Assembly (NCBI GenBank): GCA_905221605.1
Contig: CAJNDS010000313.1
Span: forward strand, 666,478 to 726,477
DNA: 60,000 nt
Reading direction: 5' to 3'
DNA from: Symbiodinium natans
Lineage: Eukaryota > Sar > Dinophyceae > Suessiales > Symbiodiniaceae
Position 1 is the stretch's first letter. The number at the start of each line of letters is the position of its first letter. The translations under genes were made by a program, and so were the position numbers. The notes below the pieces were generated by a model. That model saw nothing but the letters and a program-made list of their open reading frames with translations, had not been told where the DNA came from and did not search any database. Shown in pieces: positions 27,573 through 37,760 of the stretch.

Positions 27573-27921
27573 CTAACTAAAGCCCCTCAAGCCCCAACAC
27601 TCAGAAGTCCAACAGCCTACAACCCTAAACACCCAAAACCCCACAGTCCCAAGACCCGGAAAACCTAAGAAAGCCTATAGGAACCCCATCAAAAATCCCT
27701 GTCAAAGCTCATCAACAACCTACAAAACCCTATAGGCCCTAGGACCCCAGAAGCCCTAACAAACCTACTTCAAAAATCAAAAACCTATGAAAACAACCGA
27801 GAAAACCCACAAAAAACAAACCCGATACACCCTCAAAGCCCAAAAAAACACCTAAAAACCCAACAATCAAAAACAAACTAAACCCTAAACCCTAAACCTT
27901 AAAAAACAAACCCTAAACCCC

Positions 27922-27995
27922 CTTCCTGGGAGGCCTGGACAGCCTGGGATGCCGAGCCAAAGCAGCGAAGGCCGAGCTCCACAGCTTGGGTTTGG
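27922..27995 (+). CDS. possible exon, frame ambiguous
   Basis: Two frames read well: GLDSLGCRAKAAKAELHSLG after TGGGAG|G, and LPGRPGQPGMPSQSSEGRAP running to a telomeric TAG. Flanked by telomere-like DNA on both sides. Confidence 0.25.
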
Positions 27996-28215
27996 GGTTT
28001 AGGGTTTAGGGTTTGGGATTTAGGGTTTAGGGTTTAGGGTTTAGGGTTTGGGATTTAGGGTTTAGGGTTAATGGGGTAGTTTAGGGTTTCGGGTTTAGGG
28101 TTTAAGGGTTTAGGATTTAGGGTTTAGGGTCAATGGGGTTTAGGGTTTCGGGTTTAGGGCTTAGGGTTTATAGGGTTTCGCGTTTAGGGTTTAAGGGTTT
28201 CGGGTTTAGGGTTCA
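27988..28215 (+). repeat. TTTAGGG field with TTTGGGA, TTTCGGG variants
   Basis: More than twenty-five units, mixed; the phrase GGTTAATGGGG/GGTCAATGGGG recurs inside, showing block duplication. Confidence 0.9.
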
Positions 28216-28317
28216 GGGACCTTACACACCCTGAAAAACCAGAGCCCCAAACCCGCAACCGACGCAACCCGCCCAACAACCCCCCCCCCCCCCCCCCGCC
28301 CCTTCAAAAACAAAAAG

Positions 28318-28363
28318 CCCTAAACCCTAAACCCTAAACCCTAAACCCTAAACCCTAAACCCG
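28318..28363 (-). repeat. CCCTAAA tract after poly-C
   Basis: C17 at 28280-28296, then six units. Confidence 0.9.
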
Positions 28364-28381
28364 GTCTTCTCCTGTCCCTAG

Positions 28382-28440
28382 GCGCCGCCGGAGAAGAGCT
28401 GCAGGTGGTGAAGGCTCATAACGTTCATGCTGTCGTTTAG
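28382..28440 (+). CDS. possible terminal exon
   Basis: TGTCCCTAG|G opens GAAGEELQVVKAHNVHAVV and TAG (28438-28440). A reasonable acceptor and composition, but only nineteen codons. Confidence 0.3.
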
Positions 28441-28448
28441 GGCTGACT

Positions 28449-28558
28449 TGAGAAGGTTCGTGGATAATTACTTAGAAGTGGGATGCAAGTACCCTACATG
28501 AGGTTACAGCCATAGTAGGTATAACCCTACTTAGACGTACCCTGAACCTCCAAGTAGG
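28449..28558. mobile_element. MITE-like hairpin, family B, complete
   Basis: GAAGGTTCGTGGATAATTAC and CGTACCCTGAACCTCC as arms, with inner TAGAAGTGGG and partner CCCTACTTAG. Confidence 0.65.
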
Positions 28559-28974
28559 GCTGAGGGCATAGGGTTCCAGGAAAGAGAGCAGTTTGAGGGA
28601 GATGGGCAGTTCCTCTAAGTTGTGATCCCCTGCTGGGGTTTGGGTACCCCGAAAAAGGGACCGTAATTCAGGGTTTAGGGTTTAGGGTTTAGGGATGAGG
28701 GAGTCCCATATGACTGTATATGACTGTAAAAAGTGTTTTTCGAAGGGGTCGGAGATCCGACAAGTTTGACGCTGACCCCTCATTCTTGGGCACCCTGTCA
28801 TAAAGCCCGAGATTCTTTCCCCAAGTTCCTTCATCTTGCGGCATGTAGCCTCATTTTTTCACATTCCCGAAAACACCTTACGCGGACGGCACTTTTCAGG
28901 CCAACAAACTCCGAGCACAGTTGCGTCGGATGGTGAGCGCCAGGCCTTTGCTGGTTTACGGTTGAGCAGTGCAT

Positions 28975-29075
28975 AGGGGAGGGGGGGGGGGGGCGTTCCG
29001 ACATATTTAGTGGTAATGTGGCATAGCAGGGGGCGGTACCCCCTATTTTGGGAAATACCCACATGGTTCCACGAC
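28975..29075. repeat. poly-G plus small hairpin
   Basis: G run at 28980-28993. GGGGGCGGTACCCCC at 29030-29044 can fold on itself. No gene supported in 28700-29180. Confidence 0.5.
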
Positions 29076-29189
29076 ATTTTTGCATGGCACTCACCTTGCC
29101 ACGCAGGTTGTCTGTGGAGGCATACTGTTGGGGTACCACTTCCTAGATTGGCGTGGTTCATTTGTTTTTGTTGATTGCTTGTCTCTCAG

Positions 29190-29310
29190 GCGCAAGAATT
29201 GCTTTCATCGGTTCAGGGCCAGAAGGTTTGCCAACAAACTCTCCGCACCTGAGTGATTCAGGGTTCAAGGTTGCGGGCCGCCTCAAAGATGGCCTACTTT
29301 ATCTCGTAGG
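29190..29310 (+). CDS. candidate exon, unknown protein
   Basis: CTTGTCTCTCAG|G is a good acceptor. One frame reads ARIAFIGSGPEGLPTNSPHL, then SDSGFKVAGRLKDGLLYLV, up to a family C hairpin. FIGSGPEG has a Gly pattern like nucleotide-binding loops, but the rest does not confirm this. A second frame, AQELLSSVQGQKVCQQTLRT then TGA, also looks plausible. Confidence 0.4.
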
Positions 29311-29419
29311 ATGCCCAGTAGTACCCTTATTCCCTTTTTTGGGGGTTTAGGTTCCCTTATAAACCCCTTTAGGCAAAAACAGGGCACCCCTTTTAAGCCT
29401 AGGTTACTGGGCAGCCTAG
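29307..29419. mobile_element. MITE-like hairpin, family C
   Basis: TAGGATGCCCAGTAGTACCC to TTACTGGGCAGCCTA; near-identical to 9652-9763. Confidence 0.85.
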
Positions 29420-29547
29420 TCTTCGTAGCTGGGTGAGCACGAGGGATCGGCCTTTGGCTTTGTACCGTAGGGTCTCTAGTCAGGCTTGTAAGCCCTGAAC
29501 CCAAAGCCCACACTACATTTTTTGGGATACTAGAATCCCCTATAGAA

Positions 29548-29586
29548 CTGAAAGGTTTAGGGTTTAGGGTTTAGGGTTTAGGTTTT
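29548..29586 (+). repeat. TTTAGGG tract
   Basis: Five units. Confidence 0.9.
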
Positions 29587-29697
29587 AGTGTACACTTTTT
29601 TTGGGGGGGGCTTATGAACTCAGCAACTAAGCTATCCCTGCGCTCGACACATCCGACCCGAGTCGATGTCTCTTAGGAGCCTGACATGGACTGCAGT

Positions 29698-29848
29698 CGG
29701 TTTAGGGTTTAGGGTTTAGGGTTTAGGGTTTAGGGTTTAGGGTTTAGGGTTTAGGGTTCAGGGTTTAGGGTTTAGGGTTTAGGGTTTAGGGTTTAGGGTT
29801 TAGGGTTTAGGTTTAAGGGTTTAGGGTTTAGTTTTTAGGGTTTAGGCT
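29698..29848 (+). repeat. TTTAGGG array, long
   Basis: About twenty units with a TTCAGGG near the middle and degenerate final units. 29850-30160 beyond it is unique DNA with no supported gene. Confidence 0.95.
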
Positions 29849-30159
29849 GTATGGTCCCTAATACGTTCGGAACCCAGACGTCTATTTAAGTAAGACACCC
29901 CTAAGCCAGAAACCCAGACCCTTTCTGAAGGTTTGGAGCCAGTTTCAATTTTCAATATGTCCTCTCCATAAGCCCTGTTAGGATCAATTTGGCCCTCAAA
30001 CCCTAAAGCCATAACCCACCCCAGGTTCATTTGCGAAAGTTTGCGATCTAGATTTTTGGGTTTGGGAAATCGAGGAGTTTGAACTTCAGGTTTACGATTT
30101 CGGGTTTCGGGCGAAGGTAAAGGATCTCAACCACAAGCTCTGCACAGGTTATTACGGTT

Positions 30160-30305
30160 TTAGGGCTTAGGTGTAGGGTTTAGGGTTCAGGGTTTAAAGG
30201 GTTTAGGCTTAGGGTTTAGGGTTTAGGGTTTAGGGTTTAGGGTTTAGGGTTTAGGGTTTAGGGTTTAGGGTTTAGGGTTTAGGGTTTGGGTTTAGGGTTT
30301 AGAGT
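30160..30305 (+). repeat. TTTAGGG array
   Basis: About fifteen units, clean from 30207. Confidence 0.95.
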
Positions 30306-30337
30306 CACCTTCCACCCTCGCCCCACATACGGCAGCT

Positions 30338-30418
30338 CCGTCGAAGGCTTTGGCTGCTTCTGGCCAGGAGGGGCGCATCAGGGTTCAGCGATTCAGCGCA
30401 GGGTTTGTTGTGATCTAG
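30338..30418 (+). CDS. candidate terminal exon
   Basis: After CGGCAG, the frame reads PSKALAASGQEGRIRVQRFS then AGFVVI and TAG at 30416-30418, just before a TTTAGGG tract. It is sandwiched between two telomeric arrays. Balanced composition; unknown family. Confidence 0.35.
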   Translation, partial: PSKALAASGQEGRIRVQRFSAGFVVI

Positions 30419-30472
30419 GGTTTAGGGTTTAGGGTTTAGGGTTTAGGGTTGAGAGTCGGGTTCAGGGTTTCG
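30416..30472 (+). repeat. TTTAGGG tract
   Basis: Five clean units, then variants. Confidence 0.9.
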
Positions 30473-30654
30473 GGTTATCTACTACCCACACCCTCAAACC
30501 TGAACCCTTAACCTTATAGGGTTTGTGGGGCCTCTCTAATGTTCAGTCAAAGCCTGAAGTTGCAGCACCCAAGGGGCTGCAATTCACAGAGCTGCGCCCG
30601 AGCTTAAGACCCTAAACCCTGCCCTAAACCCTGAACCCTCTGCACTCACCCTGT

Positions 30655-30727
30655 GCCCTAAACCCTAAACCCTAAACCCTAAACCCTAAACCCTAAACCC
30701 TAAACCCTAAACCCTAAACCCTAAACC
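30655..30727 (-). repeat. CCCTAAA array
   Basis: About ten clean units. Confidence 0.95.
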
Positions 30728-30781
30728 GCGCAAACAGTATTGTAGATCAGTGCCTCGTTCTCTGGCTTGCACCTCTATCTT

Positions 30782-30917
30782 CATGGGTTGCCCTACCACC
30801 CCCCTCTATATTTCCCCTCCCTAGGTTCCCCCCTTAAATCGCCTTATCCCTAAATGACCTTAATTATGGGGGGGACCTAGGGGGGTAGCATAGAGGGTGG
30901 TGGTAGCGCAACCCATG
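30782..30917. mobile_element. MITE-like hairpin, family H
   Basis: CATGGGTTGCCCTACCACCC pairs with GGTGGTGGTAGCGCAACCCATG. Inner CCTAGGTTCCCCCC and GGGGGGGACCTAGG pair as well. Relative at 37924-38033. Confidence 0.75.
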
Positions 30918-30999
30918 ATATCTATGCCTGGCACCTCTAGGCTCACATGCTGATTCGACACCCCAAAGCTTGCAGTCACAAGGTGGGGATTTTGGGCTG

Positions 31000-31080
31000 G
31001 GGTTTAGGGGTTAGGCTTTAGGGTTTAGGGTTTCGGGTTTAGGGTTTCGGGTTTAGGGTTTAGGGTTTAGAGTTGGGGTT
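31000..31080 (+). repeat. TTTAGGG field, degenerate
   Basis: About ten mixed units. Confidence 0.85.
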
Positions 31081-31123
31081 TGTTGTGAGTGAAGGGTTTT
31101 CCTTCGTGGCTGGGACAGATCCG

Positions 31124-31201
31124 GTGCAATGTCAGGATCTCCTTCGTCAACTGCGCGCGGGCGCTGCCGCCAGGGAGGTCTTGCAGGGCTGGGAACATGG
31201 A
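31124..31201 (+). CDS. candidate exon, helical
   Basis: The frame reads VQCQDLLRQLRAGAAAREVL then QGWEHG, ending at a poly-G run. TGTCAG|G at 31135 is a plausible acceptor. The Leu/Arg/Ala pattern suggests an amphipathic helix. One of the more protein-like short patches; no family named. Confidence 0.4.
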
Positions 31202-31218
31202 GGGGGGGGGGGGGGGGG
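31202..31218 (+). repeat. poly-G run
   Basis: About 17 G. 31230-31640 beyond it holds CCCTAAA remnants and unique DNA with no supported gene. Confidence 0.85.
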
Positions 31219-31647
31219 CGGCACCTGAAACCGCCAGAACATAAACCTATAAGACCTTAAACCCTGAACCCTAGACCCTAAACCCTAAACCACAAACCCT
31301 AAACCCCAAACCCTTGTAACCCCTAAACCCTGAACCCTAAGCCCGAAGCTCGCAAGCACTGTGGTTTGAGCTCAAGGTTTGCACATGTCGGGTTGGATTC
31401 CCCCCCCACAACCTTTTGGGTTTAGGGTTGATAGGCTTTATGATGGGGTTTAAGGGCTACTCTGGGAAGCCCAAGCAGTGTAAACCCTGAACCCGCAAAA
31501 CCTGAAACATGGGTCAGCACCCATCATGTCTAGGAAACAGGGTTCTTTGGCCAGGGTTTGCTTAGGCTTAAGGCCTCTATGGGGTTCAGGGTTTACCTTA
31601 AGAGCCCCCAAACCCAATTTATTTCTAAGTTACCTGAGAACCCTGCA

Positions 31648-31702
31648 CGGGACCCTAAACCCTAAACCCTAAACCCTAAACCCTAAACCCTAAACCCTAA
31701 AA
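31648..31702 (-). repeat. CCCTAAA tract
   Basis: About seven clean units. Confidence 0.95.
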
Positions 31703-32104
31703 CAAAAATTGTTTTGGACTTTTCAGATCGGCTTCAGGACCGTAAATAGTAGGATCCTGGGTTTAGGGTTTAGGCTTTAGGGTTTAGGGTATCCCCGTAT
31801 AATACGGACCCAAAAACAGGCACACCTAGTTTCGGAGACCCCTGCTTTTTTTGTGTCTTAATGCGGTTACCGTCCGGTTCAGGTGTTCATCTTCTGACAG
31901 TAATACCTGCTACGTGTCCTGGGCGTCCCTTGTTGGGCTTTTAATACCCCTACACCCTAAACCCTAAACCCTAAACCCGAAGCGCTCCTGGTTGCTAATG
32001 CCCCTACACCCTAAACCCTAACCCCTAACCCTAAACCCTAAACCGTAAGCCCCAAACCCTAAATCCTAAACCCTGAACACTCCGGTGTTTCGTGCTTTGT
32101 GCAG

Positions 32105-32155
32105 GCCGAGTCGGCGAAGCAGACCTATGCGCCCGCCAGCTCAGCTTTTGGATAG
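32105..32155 (+). CDS. candidate terminal exon, 16 codons
   Basis: CTTTGTGCAG|GCC is a good acceptor. The frame reads AESAKQTYAPASSAFG then TAG at 32153-32155, before a TTTAGGG field. The codons look natural and the end is a plausible C-terminus, but it is short. Confidence 0.4.
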   Translation, partial: AESAKQTYAPASSAFG

Positions 32156-32156
32156 T

Positions 32157-32290
32157 TTGGGGTTTAGGGTTTAGGGTCTAGGGGGTTAGGGTTTAGGGTT
32201 TAGGGTTTAGGGTGGAGGGTTCAGTGTTCAGATTTCAGGGTTCAGGGTTTAGGGTTTAGAGTTTAGGGGCTAGCGGGTTTAGGGTTAGGA
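32157..32290 (+). repeat. TTTAGGG field, mixed
   Basis: About fifteen units with TTCAGGG and other variants. Confidence 0.9.
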
Positions 32291-32385
32291 TGTGGAGACA
32301 AGCAGCCCTAGGCCGTTGCCTACAGCAGTAGAGTTCCCCTCACTACGCCCACCCTTATTTCACATAAACCATATCGGGGCTTCGT

Positions 32386-32406
32386 GGGGGGGGGGGGGGG
32401 GGGGGG
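32386..32406 (+). repeat. poly-G run
   Basis: About 21 G. Confidence 0.9.
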
Positions 32407-32482
32407 TGGGGCTTCCTGATAGGCAACTCACGCATGCGTGAAGGGGTTGTTGGGCTGTGTGGGTTCCTAAAAGGTGTAAGTT

Positions 32483-32821
32483 GGGATGTTCCCGCTTCTA
32501 CTAACAGTCCTTAATAGGGGGTTATAGTAGGGGGATACGATAATCCCTATTAAGGACTGTAAATCATAACCCTAAGGGTCCACGTACCTAAATAGGGAGT
32601 ACTTGGGCCTTAAAGCACCTCCTATCTAGGGACTTTGGGGCCCAAGTACTCCCTATTTAGGTACATGGACCCTTAGGGTAAGTACCCGACAACCTGATCC
32701 TGAGCCAGCATACCGTAAGGGTCCATGTACCTATCTCGTATACATTTGGGCCCTAAAGCTACTATATAGGAAACCCTTCGAGGCCAAAGTGTATAATATA
32801 TGCGTACATGGACCCTTTGGG
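32483..32821. mobile_element. cluster of three hairpins: I, A, A
   Basis: Family I (32483-32567, GGGATGTTCCC with an incomplete right end), family A (32570-32678, 109 bp, without the duplication seen at 574-729), and a second, diverged family A (32714-32821). They lie head to tail with little spacer. Confidence 0.75.
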
Positions 32822-32829
32822 ATACTTAC

Positions 32830-33515
32830 CACATCTTCCCACATTGTTGCGGACAGCTGATGCAGAACCTGCTGGACTGCAGCATCTTAGCTTGTGTTCT
32901 GGAGTACAGATTGCGTTAATGCCGGTTGAACATCAGCTACACCCTGCTTGTCCATTAAACTGCCCTAGGCGTCGAGCGAAGAACGGAGAGGTGAGGATCT
33001 TCGATCGAATCTGAGCGATGGCTCCTGTTCAAGGATATGCTTTCCTGCCCCTGCGTGGTGGGCCGATATCTGACGTGTTGCTTCATGGTGTTTGCCATCA
33101 ACTCTGTCATGAATGAAGCAGCATGCATGGTGGTTTGTTGCTAGGCTTTGGGGTCTTATGCCGGTTAAAGTTAGCGTATGTCGGATTCTTTTGCTCCCGC
33201 TCTAAGCGAACGAGCTGGCAAGAACATTTAAAATCCGCTAGTGGCGTGTAGACCACTGCCAACGAGTCGGCCTCGTTTTCCAGGATACGCCTGCTACTAG
33301 ATTTTTTCAGAGTATATCCCCATACATGCATATAGAGATCTACATGTATGTAGTATTTACTTAAAAAAAATTCAATACCCTAGAGTGTACTTTTAATATT
33401 ATGCCCTCGAAGCAACAGCGCCCTTGCGGCTCATGCAAGCAGCGATGTTTTTTTTTTTTTCAGGTTTCTAACTGTGCGATCGAGACAGGCCATGACTCTT
33501 GAATCCTAGTCCCTA
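32830..33515. other. repeat-free stretch, no supported gene
   Basis: No telomeric units. Short frames only. A palindromic AT-rich patch at 33322-33355 (ACATGCATATAGAGATCTAC) and a T11 run at 33450 stand out. Confidence 0.4.
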
Positions 33516-33520
33516 CATTG

Positions 33521-33618
33521 CCCTAAGAGTCCATGTATCTATACAGTACATATTTGGGCGCTAGAGCTACTATATAGGAACTCCTTTAAGTCCCAAGTGA
33601 GTGCATGGACCCTTGGGG
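33521..33618. mobile_element. MITE-like hairpin, family A
   Basis: CCCTAAGAGTCCATGTATC and GTGCATGGACCCTTGGGG, with the right side about ten bases shorter than in other copies. Confidence 0.7.
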
Positions 33619-33639
33619 CTACTGAGCCCAACTCCAATC

Positions 33640-34090
33640 CAGAGCTAACGAGGCCGGTGATTTGAAGAGAAGACTGAAGGGAGTAGCAGTTGCTCAGTGG
33701 CCGTTTTGGAGGTCACGGTGGCGTTTCTCGTCACGCTGGTGTCGACAGGGGTCGGGCAACGTGCAACTCTGTACCGGTGACTGCCATGCTGTGACAGTCT
33801 GCTGTGCCGTGGGTAAAGCACAGCTGGATGTCAAACAGCCCAGGGTCGCAGCCCATGCTGCTTGCTGCTGAGATGGATGCTTGTGCCACGCCAACAAAAT
33901 CCAGCACCTCGGAGGTTAGTGGGTGCCTAGAAGTCGGGATATATTATGTATTGTGGCTACCAGGTGCGTATAATCCGGTTAGGACCCTGCTTCTAAGTAC
34001 CCATGAACCTCCAAGTTGGGTCCTAAACCACTTCTTCGCTTGGCGCATTTGGGAGTTCTGTGATGAACACCGACCCTCCGTTCCCTAAGG
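33640..34090. other. mostly unique DNA with family B right arm
   Basis: 33650-33950 has overlapping frames on both strands and none convincing. 33987-34015 matches a family B right arm (AAGTACCCATGAACCTCC). Confidence 0.4.
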
Positions 34091-34099
34091 CTCCAAATA

Positions 34100-34270
34100 T
34101 CTAAACCCTAAAACATAAACCCTAAGCCCTAAACCCTAAACTCTAAACCCTAAACCCCAAACCCCAAACCCTAAACCCTAAACCCTAAACCCTAAACCCT
34201 AAACCCTAAACCCTAAACCCTAAACCCTAAACCCTAAACCCTAAACCCTACAATACTAAACCCTAAACCC
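34100..34270 (-). repeat. CCCTAAA array, long
   Basis: About twenty units, the central dozen perfect. Confidence 0.95.
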
Positions 34271-34684
34271 AACTTTAGAGGAGCCCGAGGGTTTGGGCTT
34301 GTGCAAAGTTGAGGCCATCCTCCCGGTTTCAGAGCGCAGGATTTGGTTTCGGGATCAACTGGGGTAATTAGGGTAACTAGTATAGTTAGAGTACTTAGGG
34401 TTGAGAGTTTAGGGTTTATAGGGGTTTAGGGTTTACGTAGGGTTTCGGGTTTAATTAGGGTTCGTTTGGTTGGCTTTTGGGCTTATAGGGTTGAATTCTC
34501 GTGGCCTTCGCGAGATCTCAGCTTGCCGTTGCGTCAAGAAGGACGGCTGGTGGGTTGTGCCATGAAGCATGCCCCACCTGCCTTGTGTGGAGGTAAGGCA
34601 GGAGGGGCACAGCAGGAGGATCAAAGCTTGTGCTGGTTTTTGGAGAGCATTTAACAAAGTTTTTGCTGTATGAATGGCTTGAAG

Positions 34685-34791
34685 GTAGCCCAGTGGCACC
34701 CTTTCCCCTTTCGTCTTGGTTCTGGATTCCCTGAGAAAGTACCCACCCACAAAAGGGCACCCTTGTTACAAGGATTGTTTCTGGGCTACTA
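34685..34791. mobile_element. family C hairpin, diverged
   Basis: GGTAGCCCAGTGGCACCC and CTGGGCTACT arms, with inner AAAAGGGCACCC. Resembles 22327-22422. Confidence 0.6.
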
Positions 34792-35042
34792 AGAAGGTCA
34801 AGGGATTCAAGCTCGTACCCCTAAAGTTGTTGCTTTTTTTGAAATTCGTTAATAAGTTAATAGGACTCTTAATATAGTCCTTCTATTCCCATAGGGGATC
34901 CTCAGGAGGGTCCGAGGAGCCATCTTAAGAGAAGGGCTGAAGACAGGATTTTTCCGACTTGTCTTGCAACGGATTTCCTGGTGCCGGGCTCCTTTAGAAC
35001 AGGCCCCCTGTAGCTTGTCAAGGTTTAGATTGAAACCTGAGC

Positions 35043-35126
35043 CCTAAACTAAACCCTACACCCTACACCCTACACCCTACACCCTAAACCCTAAACCCTA
35101 AACCCTAAACCCTAAACCCTAAACCC
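35043..35126 (-). repeat. CCCTACA block then CCCTAAA
   Basis: Four CCCTACA units (35053-35082) followed by seven CCCTAAA. Confidence 0.95.
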
Positions 35127-35250
35127 ATATCCACGTGCTTTGTGGGTTTTCAGTTCGCCCTGAATCCTGACCCATTTCTTGCCCTCCTCAGCCTGCCTGG
35201 CCTTCTCCACACGCTGCGCGAGAATGAGCGCAGCCCTTTCTGCTAAGGGC
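35127..35250 (-). CDS. candidate exon on the minus strand, helical/coiled-coil-like
   Basis: Minus-strand reading after GCCTCCAG|G gives PLAERAALILAQRVEKARQA, then EEGKKWVRIQGELKTHK, with further codons before a TTTAGGG array (CCCTAAA on the plus strand). Regular Ala/Leu/Glu/Arg spacing indicates a long amphipathic helix. A GC-type donor (AAA|GCACGT) is possible; dinoflagellates are known to use non-canonical donors. No family named. Confidence 0.45.
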
Positions 35251-35599
35251 CTGGAGGCCAAATACTTTCGGGCTTAGCATTGGAAAGTACACCCTAACCC
35301 CTAAACCCTAAACCATGCGGAGACATGCTGAGAGGTGTGGGTATAACTCAGAATCGGGTACTTGAAGGTCATGGGTACTTGTACCGGAACTCCTCAAAAG
35401 CCCTAGAATGCTAAACCCTAGTCCCTTTTAGGAAACCCACATTCACATGCCCACCCTAAACCCTAAAACCTGAACCGTGATACCCATGTAATGCTGCAGG
35501 AAGCGGGATAGGGGGTGAAGACCCTAAGACCCCAAGCCCTCAGACGCTCCAACCCTAAACCGTATTAACCCTAAGGACGGCCCCGGCCGAACCCTAAAT

Positions 35600-35670
35600 C
35601 TGCGGTTTCGGGATTAGGGTTTAGGGCTTAGGGCTTAGGGTTTAGGGTCTTAGGGGCTTAGGGGGCTTAG
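35600..35670 (+). repeat. TTTAGGG/CTTAGGG field
   Basis: About seven mixed units. Confidence 0.8.
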
Positions 35671-35789
35671 AACGTTTTGGGCCTCCTGGCCTTAGTGGCG
35701 CTCAATGACAGGTTTTTTTGAGCTCCGGGTTGCCGTCCGCGATGCCCGCCGTAGGGGTTTGGGGCATCAAGCTCGCACCGTCTCCGAAG

Positions 35790-35860
35790 CCCTAAACCCT
35801 AGCCCTAAACCCTAAACCCTAAACCCCAAACCCCAAACACTAAACCCTAAACCCAAACCT
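35790..35860 (-). repeat. CCCTAAA/CCCCAAA tract
   Basis: About eight units. A GAAGAGGATCCCTGG patch at 35947-35961 recalls the acidic-Trp repeat at 25949 but is too short to call. Confidence 0.85.
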
Positions 35861-35997
35861 TAAGGGGCCTTAAGAACCTGTAGATGCCCTGAAGCTCCGA
35901 TTCCTGAGCCTGCCCCCCGGCTCCGCTCCACTAGCTAGCGATTTCGAAGAGGATCCCTGGTAAAAGGCGCCTCAACAAAAATGAGAATGGCTTAGGG

Positions 35998-36117
35998 TTG
36001 GGTTTAGGGTTTAGGGTTTAGGGTTTAGGGTTTAGGGTTTAGGGTTTCGGGTTTATAGGGTTTGTGGTTTAGGGTTGAGGGTTTAGGGTTTAGGGTTTAG
36101 GGTTTAGGGTTTAGGAT
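35998..36117 (+). repeat. TTTAGGG arrays
   Basis: Two clean blocks of six to seven units with variants between. Confidence 0.95.
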
Positions 36118-36218
36118 GGGACCCTGATTCGGCACAAGCGCTGCCAAGAGAAGCGTGTATTGCATGCCTCAATGCGCCGCACTTATATAATGTCATTTCA
36201 TCCCCCCCCGGCCCCCTA

Positions 36219-36352
36219 GTTTAGGGGGTTTAGGGGGTTTAGGGGGTTTAGGGGGTTTAGGGGGTTTAGCGGGTTTAGGGGGTTTAGGGGGTTTAGGGGG
36301 TTTAGGGGGTTTAGGGGGTTTAGGGGGTTTAGGGGGTTTAGGGGGTTTAGGG
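36219..36352 (+). repeat. TTTAGGGGG nonamer array
   Basis: About fifteen 9-bp units with two extra G compared with the telomeric heptamer, one unit mutated (TTTAGCGGG), ending in a single TTTAGGG. Confidence 0.95.
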
Positions 36353-36464
36353 TTTAGACCCTAAAGCCCTCAAACCCAAACCCCAAACGGTCGTAAGAAC
36401 AACCCTTTTAACAACGACCTTTCTTCGCCGGAACACCCTGTCTTCTTGCAGTGACTTCGCCAAA

Positions 36465-36491
36465 CCCCCCCCCCCCCCCCCCCCCCCCCCC
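36465..36491 (+). repeat. poly-C run
   Basis: About 25 C; short CCCTAAA tracts follow at 36513-36560. Confidence 0.9.
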
Positions 36492-36647
36492 TCCCTACCC
36501 AGAATTCTTTACACCCTAAACCCTAAACCCTAAAAACCTAAACCCTAAACCCTAAACCCTGAACCCCCGCTCCCCCCCCCCCCACTTTCGCCATCTTCGA
36601 CTCCCAGACGGTAACCTGGCAATCCCTTTGTGGAGCCTCTACACAAA

Positions 36648-36732
36648 CTACTCTTTGCTTAAGAGCCCCCCAAGAAGCCTGTTAGGAAGAATATATTTAT
36701 GTTTTTTGGGGGGCTTCTGAAGCAAAGAGTAA
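36648..36732. mobile_element. MITE-like hairpin, singleton
   Basis: TACTCTTTGCTTAAGAGCCC pairs with GGGCTTCTGAAGCAAAGAGTA, with a second inner pairing CCCCCCAAGAAG and partner. Confidence 0.7.
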
Positions 36733-37323
36733 CAAAGCCGATAGTCAGCCGAGCGTCTCTGGCTCGAGAGCAACCGTAGCCGCAGTGTTGAGGTTAGGGT
36801 CTGGGGCTTTAAAGCCCTAATCCCTGCACCCTAAACCCTCAACCCTAAACCCGGAACCCTAATAAAGCCTAAACCCTAACCCTGAACCCTGAACCCTCTT
36901 TGGGTATGGGCGTTTCCGAGACTCTACAGAAGCCAGTGGGTTGCGGCCTTCAGTGCTTCAGGGATCAAGTTTCGGCTCCGCAAATCCGTTGGGCTGATTG
37001 TCGCCGTCGTGTTTACATGCTGAAGTTATAGGGTTCAACTTTTGGTTTTTTTTGGGTTTAGGGTTAAGGGGCCTCCGAAACTAAAACGAACAAATGCCCC
37101 CAAGAAGGGTTGAGTTTAGGGCGGTTTGGGCGCAGGGGGCCGAGCTAAAGACGACCCCCTATTCCCTTCATTAGGTGGCAGCTTAAGGGAGTGCTATGAT
37201 GACTGGGACGCGCTTTGCCATCAGATTCGGCTTCGGATTATTTGAGGTTTTAGGAACTTATGAAGTTGATTGAGTTCGGGCTTAGGGCTTATAGCGCTTT
37301 GGGTATATGACAGATTGTAGAAA

Positions 37324-37614
37324 TTGAGGCTCAGGTTCAATGTCTCGGCTTTCAGTACGCATGAGACTTCAGAGGTTCCACAAGCCAGGCAGGTTGCTCA
37401 GTTGGAGTCGCGAAGGCACCAGTATGTTTTAACGACCACCTTCTGTGCCGCGGAAATGCTCATGTGGCACACCTGGGGGGCATTGCGGGAGAGGCTGTGG
37501 AAGCATCTATGTGTGCACATTTGTTGCGAGTGTTCCTTGCCAATCTCGTTCGGTCAAGCCCTAAGCTCTAACCTAAAAAACCTTGAACCCAATAAACATG
37601 CTTACATAGTATAG
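37324..37614 (+). CDS. hypothetical open frame, possible exon
   Basis: Ninety-six codons without telomeric content, for example SAFSTHETSEVPQARQVAQL and ESRRHQYVLTTTFCAAEMLM, with Cys and Trp later. It has no ATG at the proposed edge and may be two exons. Composition is plausible and the surrounding 37300-37560 is repeat-free, but no domain is seen. Confidence 0.3.
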   Translation: MRLRFNVSAFSTHETSEVPQARQVAQLESRRHQYVLTTTFCAAEMLMWHTWGALRERLWKHLCVHICCECSLPISFGQALSSNLKNLEPNKHAYIV

Positions 37615-37760
37615 TCAATACACATATACAGACAAAAAAACCTTCCCTCAGAACTTGGTAAACATGCTTACATGGTATGTTCGATACACATGCACGTGCA
37701 GGGAATGCAACAGCAAGCCTTCCCTCTGAAGGCCCAAATGAAAGCATGCACATGGCCCTT
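37576..37760. repeat. 66-bp tandem duplication
   Basis: AAACATGCTTACAT recurs at 37594 and 37660, each followed by a related ATACACAT segment and a CCTTCCCTC motif; a third, decayed copy may follow. Confidence 0.75.
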
